A stretch of 64,000 bases of DNA, taken from positions 1-64,000 of the forward strand of contig CANKZQ010000005.1 of assembly GCA_947488345.1 (NCBI GenBank). Reading direction: 5' to 3'. Position numbers and translations under genes: made by a program. The notes beneath the pieces were generated by a model. That model saw only the letters and a program-made list of their open reading frames with translations. It searched no databases and was not told where the DNA came from. Numbering within the stretch: position 1 is the stretch's first letter; every line of letters starts with the position of its first letter. Shown here piece after piece: positions 47,071-56,310 of this stretch. Source of the stretch: an uncultured Flavobacteriaceae bacterium. GTDB taxonomy: Bacteria > Bacteroidota > Bacteroidia > Flavobacteriales > Flavobacteriaceae.

Positions 47071-48867
47071 CTAATCGTTCAATTTCAACACCGCCATAAA
47101 TGCTTCTTGCGGAATTTCAACATTTCCTACTTGACGCATACGCTTTTTACCTTTCTTTTGCTTTTCTAGTAATTTACGCTTACGAGAAATATCACCACCA
47201 TAACATTTGGCGGTTACATCTTTACGCAGTGCTTTCGTAGTTTCTCTAGAAATAATCTTGGCACCAATGGCTGCTTGAATCGGAATATCAAACTGTTGAC
47301 GAGGAATTAATTGTTTCAATTTTTCACACATTTTTTTACCGATAGTATGGGCATTATCTGCGTGAATCAGGGCAGAAAGAGCATCAACTGGCTGTGCGTT
47401 TAGTAAAATATCGACACGTACCAACTTCGAAGTACGCATACCAATTGGCGCATAATCAAAAGAAGCATACCCTTTAGAAACTGTTTTTAAACGATCATAA
47501 AAATCAAATACAATTTCTGCTAGCGGCATATCGAACGTTAATTCAACACGCTCAGTAGTTAAGTAGGTTTGATTGGTAATGACGCCACGTTTTTCGATAC
47601 ATAATGACATTACTTGCCCCACGAAATCTGATTTCGTTATAATAGATGCTTTGATATACGGTTCTTCTACACGATCCAATTTTGAAGGGTCGGGTAAATC
47701 AGTTGGGTTATTAACGATGACTATTTCGTCAGGAGACTTTTTCGTGAACGCGTGATACGATACGTTTGGGACCGTAGTGATCACGGTCATGTTGAATTCT
47801 CGCTCTAGGCGTTCCTGAATGATTTCCATATGGAGCATTCCTAAGAATCCACAACGAAAACCGAAGCCTAATGCCGCTGAGCTTTCTGGCTGAAAAACCA
47901 AAGACGCATCGTTTAATTGAAGTTTTTCCATGGAGTAACGCAACTCCTCATAATCTTCGGTGTCTACAGGATAAATCCCGGCAAAAACCATTGGTTTTAC
48001 GTCCTCGAAACCATCGATGGCCGTATCTGTTGGATTTGCTGCATCGGTTATGGTATCACCTGCTTTCACCTCACTTGCCGTTTTAATACCTGTAATTAAA
48101 TAGCCTACATCACCAGTTTTAACAATTTGTTTTGGAACCTGATTTAATTTTAAAGTACCTATTTCATCAGCAAAATATTCATTGTCTGTTGCCATAAACT
48201 TGATGCGCTGCCCTTTTTTTATCTCACCGTTCATCACTCTAAAATAGGTTTCAACACCTCGATAAGAATTATAAACAGAATCAAAAATGAGCGCTTGTAA
48301 TGGTGCTTCTGCGTCTCCTTTTGGCGCAGGAACGCGATCGATAATCGCTTCTAAAATCTTATCAACTCCTAAACCTGTTTTTCCGCTGGCAGGGATCACT
48401 TCCGAAGGATCACATCCCAATAAATCAACAATATCATCAGTTACTTCTTCAGGATTTGCACTTGGTAAATCTACTTTATTCAATACAGGAATAATCTCTA
48501 AATCGTTTTCTAAAGCCAAATATAAATTTGAAATTGTTTGGGCTTGAATACTTTGTGCTGCATCTACAATGAGCAAAGCTCCTTCACATGCCGCAATAGA
48601 ACGCGAAACTTCATATGAAAAATCGACATGGCCCGGAGTATCAATAAGGTTCAACGTGTATTGTTCGCCATTCAATTCATAGTCCATTTGAATGGCATGA
48701 CTTTTAATGGTAATTCCACGCTCACGCTCTAGATCCATATTATCCAATAACTGATCTTGTTTTTCACGATCGGAGATGGTATTGGTATATTCTAATAATC
48801 TATCAGCCAAGGTACTCTTACCGTGGTCTATATGTGCAATAATGCAAAAGTTTCGTATATTCTTCAT
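47071..48867 (-). CDS. lepA: Elongation factor 4 (LepA), back-translocating ribosomal GTPase
   Basis: The product has 598 residues, the normal length. The G1 motif AHIDHGKST, switch region RERGITIK, G3 DTPGHVDF, G4 NKVD and the LepA-specific C-terminal domain ([34 protein letters not shown]) are intact. LepA binds stalled or misassembled ribosomes. Upstream on the minus strand lies a good promoter match (48986-49013). The divergent neighbour is a tiny membrane protein gene. Confidence 0.98.
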   Translation of the reverse strand: MKNIRNFCIIAHIDHGKSTLADRLLEYTNTISDREKQDQLLDNMDLERERGITIKSHAIQMDYELNGEQYTLNLIDTPGHVDFSYEVSRSIAACEGALLIVDAAQSIQAQTISNLYLALENDLEIIPVLNKVDLPSANPEEVTDDIVDLLGCDPSEVIPASGKTGLGVDKILEAIIDRVPAPKGDAEAPLQALIFDSVYNSYRGVETYFRVMNGEIKKGQRIKFMATDNEYFADEIGTLKLNQVPKQIVKTGDVGYLITGIKTASEVKAGDTITDAANPTDTAIDGFEDVKPMVFAGIYPVDTEDYEELRYSMEKLQLNDASLVFQPESSAALGFGFRCGFLGMLHMEIIQERLEREFNMTVITTVPNVSYHAFTKKSPDEIVIVNNPTDLPDPSKLDRVEEPYIKASIITKSDFVGQVMSLCIEKRGVITNQTYLTTERVELTFDMPLAEIVFDFYDRLKTVSKGYASFDYAPIGMRTSKLVRVDILLNAQPVDALSALIHADNAHTIGKKMCEKLKQLIPRQQFDIPIQAAIGAKIISRETTKALRKDVTAKCYGGDISRKRKLLEKQKKGKKRMRQVGNVEIPQEAFMAVLKLND

Positions 48868-48985
48868 TTACTTAAATATGGTAAATACCTTAATATTTAA
48901 TCATTTAAAGCTTAAAGAGAAACAAAAATTTAACAAAGACCTCAATGAGGCTTCATTGGTCGTATACCTGTCGGCTTTAAGCCCA

Positions 48986-49013
48986 CAAAGATACTTAAAT
49001 ATTTGGTGTACAA
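48986..49013 (-). promoter_or_regulatory. Primary sigma-factor promoter for lepA
   Basis: On the minus strand, TTG (49011-49013) is followed after 17 bp by TATCTTTG (48986-48993), matching the Bacteroidota TTG-n17-23-TAnnTTTG consensus. The lepA leader would be about 115 bp. Confidence 0.65.
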
Positions 49014-49022
49014 AACAAAAGG

Positions 49023-49034
49023 TTAACCGGTTAA
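49023..49034. promoter_or_regulatory. 12-bp perfect palindrome TTAACCGGTTAA, candidate operator
   Basis: The palindrome sits 6 bp before a TAnnTTTG motif (TATTTTTG, 49041-49048) and 37 bp before the small membrane-protein gene. It lies where a repressor would block the promoter. It also sits just upstream of the divergent lepA promoter. Confidence 0.4.
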
Positions 49035-49040
49035 ATTACG

Positions 49041-49048
49041 TATTTTTG
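49041..49048 (+). promoter_or_regulatory. -7 promoter motif of the small ORF/epimerase operon
   Basis: TATTTTTG matches TAnnTTTG and lies 23 bp before the ATG at 49072. No TTG is seen at the usual -33 distance; that space is filled by the palindrome at 49023-49034. Confidence 0.5.
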
Positions 49049-49071
49049 AGTATCACTTTTTACCGCAAACA

Positions 49072-49200
49072 ATGAAATTTAGAAGCGTAAGAGAACGGAA
49101 AAAACCGAATAACAAACGTTCGATTTTACTACTAATCGTATTACTCATAGTTGTTTATTGTTGGTTGCATATGGATGAAATCATGGAAAGAATATTTTAA
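49072..49200 (+). CDS. Small single-span membrane protein, 42 residues
   Basis: ATG at 49072 to TAA at 49200 encodes 42 residues. A strongly basic start (MKFRSVRERKKPNNKRS) is followed by one hydrophobic helix (ILLLIVLLIVVYCWL, about 18-32) and a short acidic end. The stop codon overlaps the ATG of the downstream epimerase gene by one base (TAATG), which indicates translational coupling. It has a well-placed -7 promoter motif. The positive-inside rule puts the N-terminus in the cytoplasm. Function unknown; I do not recognise a named family. Confidence 0.7.
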   Translation: MKFRSVRERKKPNNKRSILLLIVLLIVVYCWLHMDEIMERIF

Positions 49201-50105
49201 TGAAAGTATTAATTACCGGGGCTACCGGACTTGTTGGCAGCGAGATCGTACAGTTATCTTTGAGAAAAAAATACACGGTTCACTATGTAACAACACGCCG
49301 AGATAAAATCGTAGACCAAGAAAATTACAAAGGTTTTTATTGGAACCCAAAACAGCTAGAAATTGATAGTTCTTGCCTGGAAGGTGTTGATGTCATTATC
49401 AATTTGGCAGGGGCTTCCATCTCAAAAAAATGGACTACATCTCACAAAAAGGCTGTTTTAGAAAGTCGAATTAATACAGTTCGGTCATTACATCGATTAT
49501 TATCGGAAAATACGCATCAAGTACGTCAAGTAGTTGCTGCTTCTGCTCTAGGGATTTATCCATCGTCACTTGTTGAAAAATACGATGAATCAGATGATGA
49601 AGTGAGCACTTCTTTTTTAGGAGAGGTGGTTGAAGCTTGGGAAAAAGAAGTTGATACGTTGAGTTCGTTAGATGTGGAAATCGCCAAGATTCGGATTGGT
49701 ATTGTGCTTTCTCAACATGGAGGCGCCTTAACCGAAATGGTAAAACCGGTGAAGTTAGGAGCTGCAGCAGCTCTCGGTTCTGGGAAACAATGGCAATCAT
49801 GGATTCATGTTACTGACCTCGCAAAGTTATTTTTATTCTGTGCTGAAAAACAATTAACAGGTATCTATAATGGAGTGGCATCTCATCCGGTTACCAATAA
49901 AGAAATGACCAGAGAAATTGCGAAGCAATTAGAAAAGCCTTTTATTTTGCCTAATGTGCCCGCTTTTATGATGAAATTGATGCTGGGTGAAATGTCAACT
50001 ATCGTTCTCGAAAGCCAATACCTCAAAAATGATAAGATCAAGAATAAAGGCTTTAAATTTCAATATGACACTATCGAAACTGCATTAAAAGAATGTCTAG
50101 CTTGA
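49200..50105 (+). CDS. TIGR01777 family NAD(P)-binding epimerase/reductase
   Basis: The product has 301 residues. It is an extended short-chain dehydrogenase-like protein with the nucleotide-binding motif ITGATGLVGSEIV at the N-terminus, then IINLAGASISKKWT and SALGIYP, and the C-terminal DUF1731-like part with VPAFMMKLMLGEMSTIVLES. This matches the YfcH/TIGR01777 group. The substrate is unknown. It is coupled to the preceding 42-residue gene by a 1-bp overlap. A small hairpin (TAGCTT-gat-AAGCTA) spans its stop codon. Confidence 0.9.
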   Translation: MKVLITGATGLVGSEIVQLSLRKKYTVHYVTTRRDKIVDQENYKGFYWNPKQLEIDSSCLEGVDVIINLAGASISKKWTTSHKKAVLESRINTVRSLHRLLSENTHQVRQVVAASALGIYPSSLVEKYDESDDEVSTSFLGEVVEAWEKEVDTLSSLDVEIAKIRIGIVLSQHGGALTEMVKPVKLGAAAALGSGKQWQSWIHVTDLAKLFLFCAEKQLTGIYNGVASHPVTNKEMTREIAKQLEKPFILPNVPAFMMKLMLGEMSTIVLESQYLKNDKIKNKGFKFQYDTIETALKECLA

Positions 50106-50147
50106 TAAGCTATAAAACACTCCTAAAGTCCACTCGAGATGACAAGA

Positions 50148-50570
50148 TTACTTCGCGAACAGCTGATCGATATTTTTAAAAGCTTTAAATTCTAGTGCAT
50201 TGCCCGAAGGATCTTTAAAAAACAAGGTTGCTTGTTCTCCAACTTCACCTTCAAAACGAATGTAAGGTTCAATAACAAATTGGATCTTATATTCTTTCAA
50301 TCGCTTGGCAAAATCTTGCCATTGCTGCCAAGCCAACACCACGCCAAAATGAGGTACAGGCACTTCTTTTCCGTCAACAGGATTGGAAATGGACGCTTCT
50401 TTTGGACTTGCTTTATAATGAATCACTAATTGATGACCAAAAAAATTAAAATCTACCCAATGATCTGAACTTCTACCTTCAGAACAGCCTAAAGTGTCTC
50501 TATAAAAAGTACGATTTTTTTCAAGGTCATGAACTGGTATTGCGAGATGAAAGGGATGTAATTTTTCCAT
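50148..50570 (-). CDS. VOC superfamily protein (glyoxalase/dioxygenase-like)
   Basis: The product has 140 residues. It has the paired beta-alpha-beta-beta-beta modules of the vicinal-oxygen-chelate fold: [20 protein letters not shown] at the start and [12 protein letters not shown] at the end, with metal-ligand candidates His8, His74-region and Glu near the C-terminus. Such proteins can be glyoxalases, dioxygenases or resistance proteins, and the substrate is unknown. It is the last gene of the minus-strand operon headed by the PLP decarboxylase, 2 bp after the DUF1697 gene. Confidence 0.88.
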   Translation of the reverse strand: MEKLHPFHLAIPVHDLEKNRTFYRDTLGCSEGRSSDHWVDFNFFGHQLVIHYKASPKEASISNPVDGKEVPVPHFGVVLAWQQWQDFAKRLKEYKIQFVIEPYIRFEGEVGEQATLFFKDPSGNALEFKAFKNIDQLFAK

Positions 50571-50572
50571 AA

Positions 50573-51112
50573 TTATTGTGATAATTCTATAAGTTTATAA
50601 GTGGTTTTCCAGTTACGGGTGGTCGCTTGAACCTTTAATTTATTTTCAAAAAAGTTATTATTCATCTTAGCTCGTCCCGCACCGTTTGCCGCATAGAAAT
50701 AAATAATTTTATCTTTTAAACTATACGCTTCAGGGCTATAATCATATGTTTCTAAATGCGCAATCTGTTCTGCGTTTGGCGCATCTTTTAAAAAAACTAC
50801 ATAAAATAATTTCGAGTCTTTCGCTGGATCTTTTGTGAAAGGATTATTTTCATAAGCCTCAACCACTTCTTGCGGTGTTTTGACCAATGTCGGCACATCA
50901 AACCCAAAATCTTTTAAGATGATGTCGTGGATCTTATTTTCTAGATCTTGCACTGAATTGTTTTCAGATTTAAACACAATATTACCACTTTGGATATAGG
51001 TCACAACATTCCTAAAAAGAAGCTTTTCTAATGACAATTTAAGGTCAGCCATTTTAATCTTTTTCTGACCGCTTACATTAATACCTCTTAATAAACAAAT
51101 ATACGTTCGCAT
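50573..51112 (-). CDS. DUF1697 family protein
   Basis: The product has 179 residues and matches the DUF1697 family through its whole length: the start [18 protein letters not shown], then [11 protein letters not shown], and the end [12 protein letters not shown]. The family fold is known but no function is established. It overlaps the upstream S9 peptidase stop by one base (TAATG on the minus strand) and is followed by the VOC gene after 2 bp, so it is co-translated in the operon. Confidence 0.92.
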   Translation of the reverse strand: MRTYICLLRGINVSGQKKIKMADLKLSLEKLLFRNVVTYIQSGNIVFKSENNSVQDLENKIHDIILKDFGFDVPTLVKTPQEVVEAYENNPFTKDPAKDSKLFYVVFLKDAPNAEQIAHLETYDYSPEAYSLKDKIIYFYAANGAGRAKMNNNFFENKLKVQATTRNWKTTYKLIELSQ

Positions 51113-53136
51113 TACTTATTTCTGTAGTTGTCGAACCAAGCCAAAATATGATCAATCTTCGTGATTAATTGACTCGGCCGGTTTGATATATTATGATATG
51201 AACCTGGGATTTCGACTAAGGCCGTTTCAATTTTTCGAATTTTTAAGGCACCATATAATTGCTTCGCTTCCGAAAGAGGCGTTCGCATATCTGCTGTTCC
51301 GACCATTACCAAAGTTGGTGTTTGAATATTACCAACTAAAGAGAGTGGTGAGAATTTCCAGTAGTTTTCAAAATTTTCCCAAGGCTGCCCAGGGTATCGA
51401 TAATCAGCATAATAAAAATAGTTGTCAGCAACTAATGTTTTGCTAATCCAATTCATTACGGGTTTTACGACGGCCGCTGCTTTGAAACGATTGTTTTTTC
51501 CGATCATCCAAGCAGTCATAATACCTCCAGCGCTGCCCCCAGTAACATACAATTCATTGGTATCGATATAGCCTTTGGCAATAACGGCATCGACACCATC
51601 CATAACATCGTCATAATCATTACCTGGGTAATTATTAAATAGTAAATTTCCGAATTTTTCACCATAGCTAGTACTTCCTCTGGGGTTCGGGTAAAACACT
51701 ACATATCCAGCGGCAGCTAACAATTGTATTTCTGGTGAAAACCGATCTCCATAATTAGAAATGGGTCCTCCGTGATTTTCAACTAACAAAGGATATTTTT
51801 TAGAAGAGTCGAAATCAGGTGGCGTTATAATCCACCCTTGAATTTTATTAGCATCAATAGTCGATGTATACCATATTTCTTCGACGTTGCCTAAGTTTCT
51901 ATAATCGAGTAGGTCGCTGTTCAATTTAGACACGACCTTCGCTGTTTTGTTACCTTTTTGAATGGTGGCTACCTCCGAAGGGTGGTATGGAGTCGTATGA
52001 GTGAACGCAATTGTATTTGTTTTTGATAAAGAGTACGAACCTCCTCCGTAGGGTCTACCAATAGCTGTTCCGCCAAGGTTATCTGTAATGAGCGATGTTT
52101 TTCCTGATAGGGTAGCGTATCCAATTTTTGTATTACCATGATGGTCGTACTGAAAATACAAACCTTTTCCATCGGCACTCCATTTTAAATTGGATTTTCC
52201 TCGATCTAATTGGGTCTTGATTTCTTTTTTATTGCTCCCATCAGCATTCATCAAGTATATTTTATTCACTTGATACGTTTGCACTTTATCGTCGTACCCC
52301 AAATAGGCGATTTGCTTCCCATTTGGAGATACGGCTAGACTATTATCAGGACCTTTTCTATTGGTTAACGGGGTCGTTCTACCAGATGAAATTTGTAATT
52401 TATAGATCTCAGTATTGCGAGTTTCATATTCCCAATTTTCATTCAAATTAGCACTAAAGTAAATCGACTTACCGTCTTTTGACCAATGCGGTGAACCATA
52501 GTTAAAGTCTCCTTTAGTAATTTGACGTGCGGTACCTCCTTCTGCAGAAATAATGAAGAGATGTCTAAATCCAGGAGTGATATAACCAGAACCGTCAGAC
52601 TCATATTTTAATCGTTTAGTAACTCGCGGATGTTTTGCCCATTTAGCACCAGTTGGTTTTTTCGGAGCTTTCACCATTGTTATTGGAGATGACGAAACCT
52701 TCATTGCAAATACAATCGATTTTCCATCAGGAGACCAACTCAAAGAACTAGGAGATTTATCTAATTGGGTCAAACGGGCAGTTTTCGCTGTTCGTAACCA
52801 ATACACAAATATTTCTGAACCTTTCTCGGTACTACTTGTATAGGCAATTCGAGTACCATCAGGTGACCACGTTGGGTTAGCTTCGTTACGATCTATGGTT
52901 GTTAGCTTCGAATGGTTAGCGCCATTAGTGTCCATCAACCAAAGTCTAGATTGACGCTTATCATTCATGATATCCATGCCCCTTCGTTGATATACAATTT
53001 GAGCGCCATCTGGAGAAATTTGTGGATTTTGTGCCCATTCCAACTCAAACACGTCCATATTAGAAAAAGGAGTTTTTTCTTGACTTAAAATAGACATTGA
53101 TGTTAGAAATAGAAAAAATAACAAGGTTCGTTTCAT
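51112..53136 (-). CDS. Exported S9 family prolyl oligopeptidase-like peptidase
   Basis: About 674 residues from the ATG at 53136. The frame stays open further upstream to 53229, but that would run into the decarboxylase gene and hide the signal peptide MKRTLLFFLFLTSMSILSQ. The N-terminal half is a TolB-like propeller (repeats of WSPDGTRIAY type). The C-terminal alpha/beta-hydrolase has nucleophile Ser in GGSAGG, Asp in VGTADMRTPLSEA and His in GSYHNIS. It probably cleaves small peptides in the periplasm. The gene lies 49 bp after the decarboxylase gene. Confidence 0.93.
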   Translation of the reverse strand: MKRTLLFFLFLTSMSILSQEKTPFSNMDVFELEWAQNPQISPDGAQIVYQRRGMDIMNDKRQSRLWLMDTNGANHSKLTTIDRNEANPTWSPDGTRIAYTSSTEKGSEIFVYWLRTAKTARLTQLDKSPSSLSWSPDGKSIVFAMKVSSSPITMVKAPKKPTGAKWAKHPRVTKRLKYESDGSGYITPGFRHLFIISAEGGTARQITKGDFNYGSPHWSKDGKSIYFSANLNENWEYETRNTEIYKLQISSGRTTPLTNRKGPDNSLAVSPNGKQIAYLGYDDKVQTYQVNKIYLMNADGSNKKEIKTQLDRGKSNLKWSADGKGLYFQYDHHGNTKIGYATLSGKTSLITDNLGGTAIGRPYGGGSYSLSKTNTIAFTHTTPYHPSEVATIQKGNKTAKVVSKLNSDLLDYRNLGNVEEIWYTSTIDANKIQGWIITPPDFDSSKKYPLLVENHGGPISNYGDRFSPEIQLLAAAGYVVFYPNPRGSTSYGEKFGNLLFNNYPGNDYDDVMDGVDAVIAKGYIDTNELYVTGGSAGGIMTAWMIGKNNRFKAAAVVKPVMNWISKTLVADNYFYYADYRYPGQPWENFENYWKFSPLSLVGNIQTPTLVMVGTADMRTPLSEAKQLYGALKIRKIETALVEIPGSYHNISNRPSQLITKIDHILAWFDNYRNK

Positions 53137-53185
53137 AATTGGAGGTTTTACAAGTATAAATGTAGTAAGAAATCTACTATTAGAA

Positions 53186-54640
53186 TTATGCGTTCTCATG
53201 AATACCTTGAGCCACTTGTGTAATTTCATCGATTAATGCTTCAATATGTTCTTTTTGGGTTAGTTCATTCATGACAGTTATACGCAAATACCTTACATTG
53301 TTAAACGCTGTTGAAGTAATGTAAAAGTTACCGCGATCTACAATTTGATTACGAAGCGCTAACTGAAAATCATTATTTAAACCATATTTGGTATATCGAA
53401 AGCACAAAATATTTGATTCTGGAAAGTAGGGGCATTCAAAATCAGGATGTCCATTAATTAGATCATAAAATGATCTTGTGTTATTATAGGTATGGTCTAT
53501 GTAGTTTTCTAGACCTTTTTCGCCTTCTGCAGCTAAGACCCAAAATAACTTGGTACCCAATGCCGCTTTGGTACATTCAACAGCGTAGGGTAATAGGTCA
53601 AATCCGACTTCTTCTTTTTCATGAAAAAGATAGCTTCCTTTTTGCTGAAAAGCGGCTTCCATCATACGAGAATCTTTAAATAAAACGGCGGCACAGAGCG
53701 AAGAGGTTCGCATCATTTTATGAGCATCCCAGATAATAGAGTCGGCTTTCTCAATCCCTTTTAAGAGATGTTTCTCTTTTGCTGAAAGTAATGCACTTGC
53801 ACCATGAGCACCGTCTACATGAAACCATAAATTATGTGCCTCACAAAAGGCCCCGATTTTTTCTAGAGGATCGTGTAAACCAGTGGCAGTAGTACAGGCA
53901 TTAGCAACCACTGCCATTACTCTTTTTCCCTGAGTCTTTACCTTCTGGTAAGCGGGTAACAAGGCTTCAGGTTTCATCACTTTTAAATCATCAACGGCAA
54001 CAGGTATGATGGCATCTGTACCCAACCCGATGATAGAAATTGTTCTAGCGATTGAATAATGTGCTTCTTCGGAGGCTAAAATGACCAAATCAGTAGGTGT
54101 TCCTTTGGTCCATGCTTCTGGAGCAATTTTTGCTCTCGCGGCACACAGCGCTGTTAAGTTTGCCAAGGAACCCCCATGGGTCAAAACACCTCCACCATTA
54201 GAATCAATTTTGCTAAAATCTCCTAAATCCAACCCTTTGAACCATCCAATTTTTTCAAGCATCCAATTCACCAAGAATTTTTCTATAGTGGCAGCAGCAG
54301 GTCCCATTTCATAGATCGCCATTGGGTTATTAATCGTTCCATGAATAAAATCGGCAATGCCAGTAGCAACATGTGGTACTGCTACTTGATGACCAATATA
54401 GTGAGGATGGTGTAAGTGTTGTGTATTTTTTAGATAGGTATCCATAAAACCCTGAACCGATTCGGCGCTCAATCCACCCTGCTTGATCCATTTTTCTAAT
54501 TGAAGTTCCTTGGCTAATACTGAAGCAGGTTTTTGAACTAGTGTTTTAAGAGTTCCATTTTGACTTTCATCTACATAGCGCGCAAGCTTATCAGAAACAA
54601 TATCGGCTATCGCTTTAAAATCGTGTGAATTATTTTTCAT
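53186..54640 (-). CDS. Pyridoxal-phosphate-dependent decarboxylase (group II)
   Basis: The product has 484 residues, of the aromatic-L-amino-acid / glutamate / diaminobutyrate decarboxylase fold. Lys308 in WDAHKMM is the Schiff-base lysine, Asp276 in WFHVDGAHG binds the pyridine nitrogen, and His194 in SEEAHYS stacks on the ring. The substrate amino acid cannot be fixed from these motifs. It heads a four-gene minus-strand operon with an exported peptidase, a DUF1697 protein and a VOC protein, which could link peptide breakdown to amine formation. A TAnnTTTG motif lies 36 bp upstream. Confidence 0.93.
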   Translation of the reverse strand: MKNNSHDFKAIADIVSDKLARYVDESQNGTLKTLVQKPASVLAKELQLEKWIKQGGLSAESVQGFMDTYLKNTQHLHHPHYIGHQVAVPHVATGIADFIHGTINNPMAIYEMGPAAATIEKFLVNWMLEKIGWFKGLDLGDFSKIDSNGGGVLTHGGSLANLTALCAARAKIAPEAWTKGTPTDLVILASEEAHYSIARTISIIGLGTDAIIPVAVDDLKVMKPEALLPAYQKVKTQGKRVMAVVANACTTATGLHDPLEKIGAFCEAHNLWFHVDGAHGASALLSAKEKHLLKGIEKADSIIWDAHKMMRTSSLCAAVLFKDSRMMEAAFQQKGSYLFHEKEEVGFDLLPYAVECTKAALGTKLFWVLAAEGEKGLENYIDHTYNNTRSFYDLINGHPDFECPYFPESNILCFRYTKYGLNNDFQLALRNQIVDRGNFYITSTAFNNVRYLRITVMNELTQKEHIEALIDEITQVAQGIHENA

Positions 54641-54676
54641 TTTGAAAGAAGGTGCTTATCTGAATTAAGAACGAAT

Positions 54677-54684
54677 CAAAGATA
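54677..54684 (-). promoter_or_regulatory. -7 promoter motif of the decarboxylase operon
   Basis: TATCTTTG on the minus strand, identical to the lepA -7 element, lies 36 bp before the ATG at 54640. No matching -33 TTG is seen. Confidence 0.5.
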
Positions 54685-54782
54685 GAACTTGAAATGTACT
54701 TTTCACTTTTTACCGCTAATTTTAACGAAATGGAGGGTTGTGTTTAAAATTTTGTTGATGAACTTATGACGTCCGTTCAGAC

Positions 54783-54790
54783 TATATTTG
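54783..54790 (+). promoter_or_regulatory. -7 promoter motif of the DUF1080/oxidoreductase operon
   Basis: TATATTTG matches TAnnTTTG, 70 bp before the ATG at 54861. A TTG at 54755-54757 lies 25 bp upstream, slightly further than usual. Confidence 0.45.
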
Positions 54791-54860
54791 ATGTTATTTG
54801 TAGAAATAATGTTTGAATAAATATAAAGTTCAGTATTTTTAACTACTAAATCTATTGACA

Positions 54861-55484
54861 ATGAACGAAATACTCAACCCCTCACGTCTTAAATCAATTT
54901 TATTAGTTAGCCTAGCGGTTATTATAACAGCCAGTTGTTCTACTGGAAGTACGGCTCTTTTTAACGGAGAAAATCTCGAAGGCTGGAAAAACTATGGTAC
55001 AGAGAAATGGTATGTTGAAAACAATGAATTGGTATGCGAGAGTGGACCTGATGCTCAATATGGATATTTAGGCACTGAAAAGAACTACAAAGATTTTGTA
55101 TTGGAGCTTGAGTTTAAGCAAGAAGCAAATGGTAATAGTGGTGTTTTTTTTAGATCTACAATTGAAGGAACAAAAATAACAGGGTGGCAGGCAGAAGTTG
55201 CTCCTCCAGGAAAAGATACTGGAGGAATATACGAGTCTTACGGTCGAGGATGGCTTATAAAACCAACTCCAGATAAGGATAAGGCCTTGAAAATGGGAGC
55301 CTGGAATAAAATGAAGATTAAAGTTGTGGGGTCGTCAGTTACTACATGGTTAAATGGTACTGAAATGATTACACTTACCGACGATAAAATAGGAGAAGGA
55401 GCAGGAGGAATTGCTTTGCAAATTCATGATGGAGGCGGCATTAAAGTAAGGTGGCGTAACATCAATATAACCGAAATAAAATAA
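54861..55484 (+). CDS. DUF1080 (3-keto-disaccharide hydrolase-like) lipoprotein 1
   Basis: About 207 residues from the ATG at 54861; a TTG two codons earlier is less likely. The N-terminus has a membrane stretch ending in a lipobox-like TASC, so it is probably lipid-anchored. The rest is a single DUF1080 concanavalin-like domain: LFNGENLEGWKNYG, GNSGVFFRS, WNKMKIKVVGSSVTTWLNG and IALQIHDGG. DUF1080 members are linked to cleavage of 3-keto-glycosides. It is followed after 24 bp by a second DUF1080 gene and then an oxidoreductase gene. Confidence 0.9.
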   Translation: MNEILNPSRLKSILLVSLAVIITASCSTGSTALFNGENLEGWKNYGTEKWYVENNELVCESGPDAQYGYLGTEKNYKDFVLELEFKQEANGNSGVFFRSTIEGTKITGWQAEVAPPGKDTGGIYESYGRGWLIKPTPDKDKALKMGAWNKMKIKVVGSSVTTWLNGTEMITLTDDKIGEGAGGIALQIHDGGGIKVRWRNINITEIK

Positions 55485-55508
55485 TTCTTAAATTCTAAAG
55501 TTAATCGT

Positions 55509-56300
55509 ATGAAATACCGTTTTGTTACATTATTTATTTTTACAATATTGCTGATGTCTTGTCAACAAAAAGCGAAAGACAAGGCGCCAGTAAAAGAAGA
55601 AATTTCATCAGATGAAGAGCATGAATGGATTGTTCTTTTTGATGGTGAAAGCACAGAGGGGTGGAGAGCCTATAATGGGGAAACCTTGCCTCCAGGATGG
55701 ATTGCCAAGGATGGTGAATTGACCTTTGACACAGAGCTTGGCTTAGAGCAAGATTATAAGGGAGGGAAAGATATTATTTATGGTGCAGAAGAGTTTGATA
55801 ATTTCGAACTATATTTAGAATGGAAACTTCCAGCGGGAGGAAATAGCGGGATATTTTATCATTTGAAGGAAGGGTATAATAGTCCACCTGAAGTTTCTCC
55901 AGAATATCAATTGATTGATGATCTTGGGTATACAAAAATTCATGACATTACCGAGTATAATATGAGCTTAGGATACACGGATAAACCCAATGAGCTAAAA
56001 CCTTTGCAACAGACGGCTTCTGATTATGCAATGCATGCCGCAGATTCATCCAAAACATTGAACCCAATTGGAGAATGGAACACTACACGCATTGTTTTTA
56101 CTCCAGAGAAAGTAGAGCATTGGTTGAATGGTAAAATGGTGGTTTCTTTTGTGCCTTGGACGGAGGAATGGTATGAAAAGAAGAATTCCGACAAGTGGAA
56201 GAACAGCAAAGACTATGGCAAGTACAAAACTGGATATATTGGTTTACAAGATCATGCAAGCCCTATTTGGTTTAGAAATATAAAAATTAAAAAACTATAA
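55509..56300 (+). CDS. DUF1080 (3-keto-disaccharide hydrolase-like) lipoprotein 2
   Basis: The product has 263 residues. The signal ends in a lipobox-like LMSC and a charged linker follows. The DUF1080 domain is longer than in the upstream paralogue, with VLFDGESTEGWRAY, GGNSGIFYHL and WLNGKMVV, and an insert around IHDITEYNM and QTASDYAMHA. The shared GNSG(I/V)F motif suggests a common active-site fold, while the different length suggests different substrate preference. It is 10 bp before the oxidoreductase gene, so the trio forms an operon. Confidence 0.9.
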   Translation: MKYRFVTLFIFTILLMSCQQKAKDKAPVKEEISSDEEHEWIVLFDGESTEGWRAYNGETLPPGWIAKDGELTFDTELGLEQDYKGGKDIIYGAEEFDNFELYLEWKLPAGGNSGIFYHLKEGYNSPPEVSPEYQLIDDLGYTKIHDITEYNMSLGYTDKPNELKPLQQTASDYAMHAADSSKTLNPIGEWNTTRIVFTPEKVEHWLNGKMVVSFVPWTEEWYEKKNSDKWKNSKDYGKYKTGYIGLQDHASPIWFRNIKIKKL

Positions 56301-56310
56301 GGATATCATT

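Noticed and set aside
53137-53229. Longer start of the S9 peptidase gene
   Set aside because: It would overlap the decarboxylase gene and place 31 residues before a clear signal peptide that starts at 53136.
54855-54857. TTG start for the first DUF1080 gene
   Set aside because: The ATG two codons later gives an equally good lipoprotein signal and is the more usual start codon.
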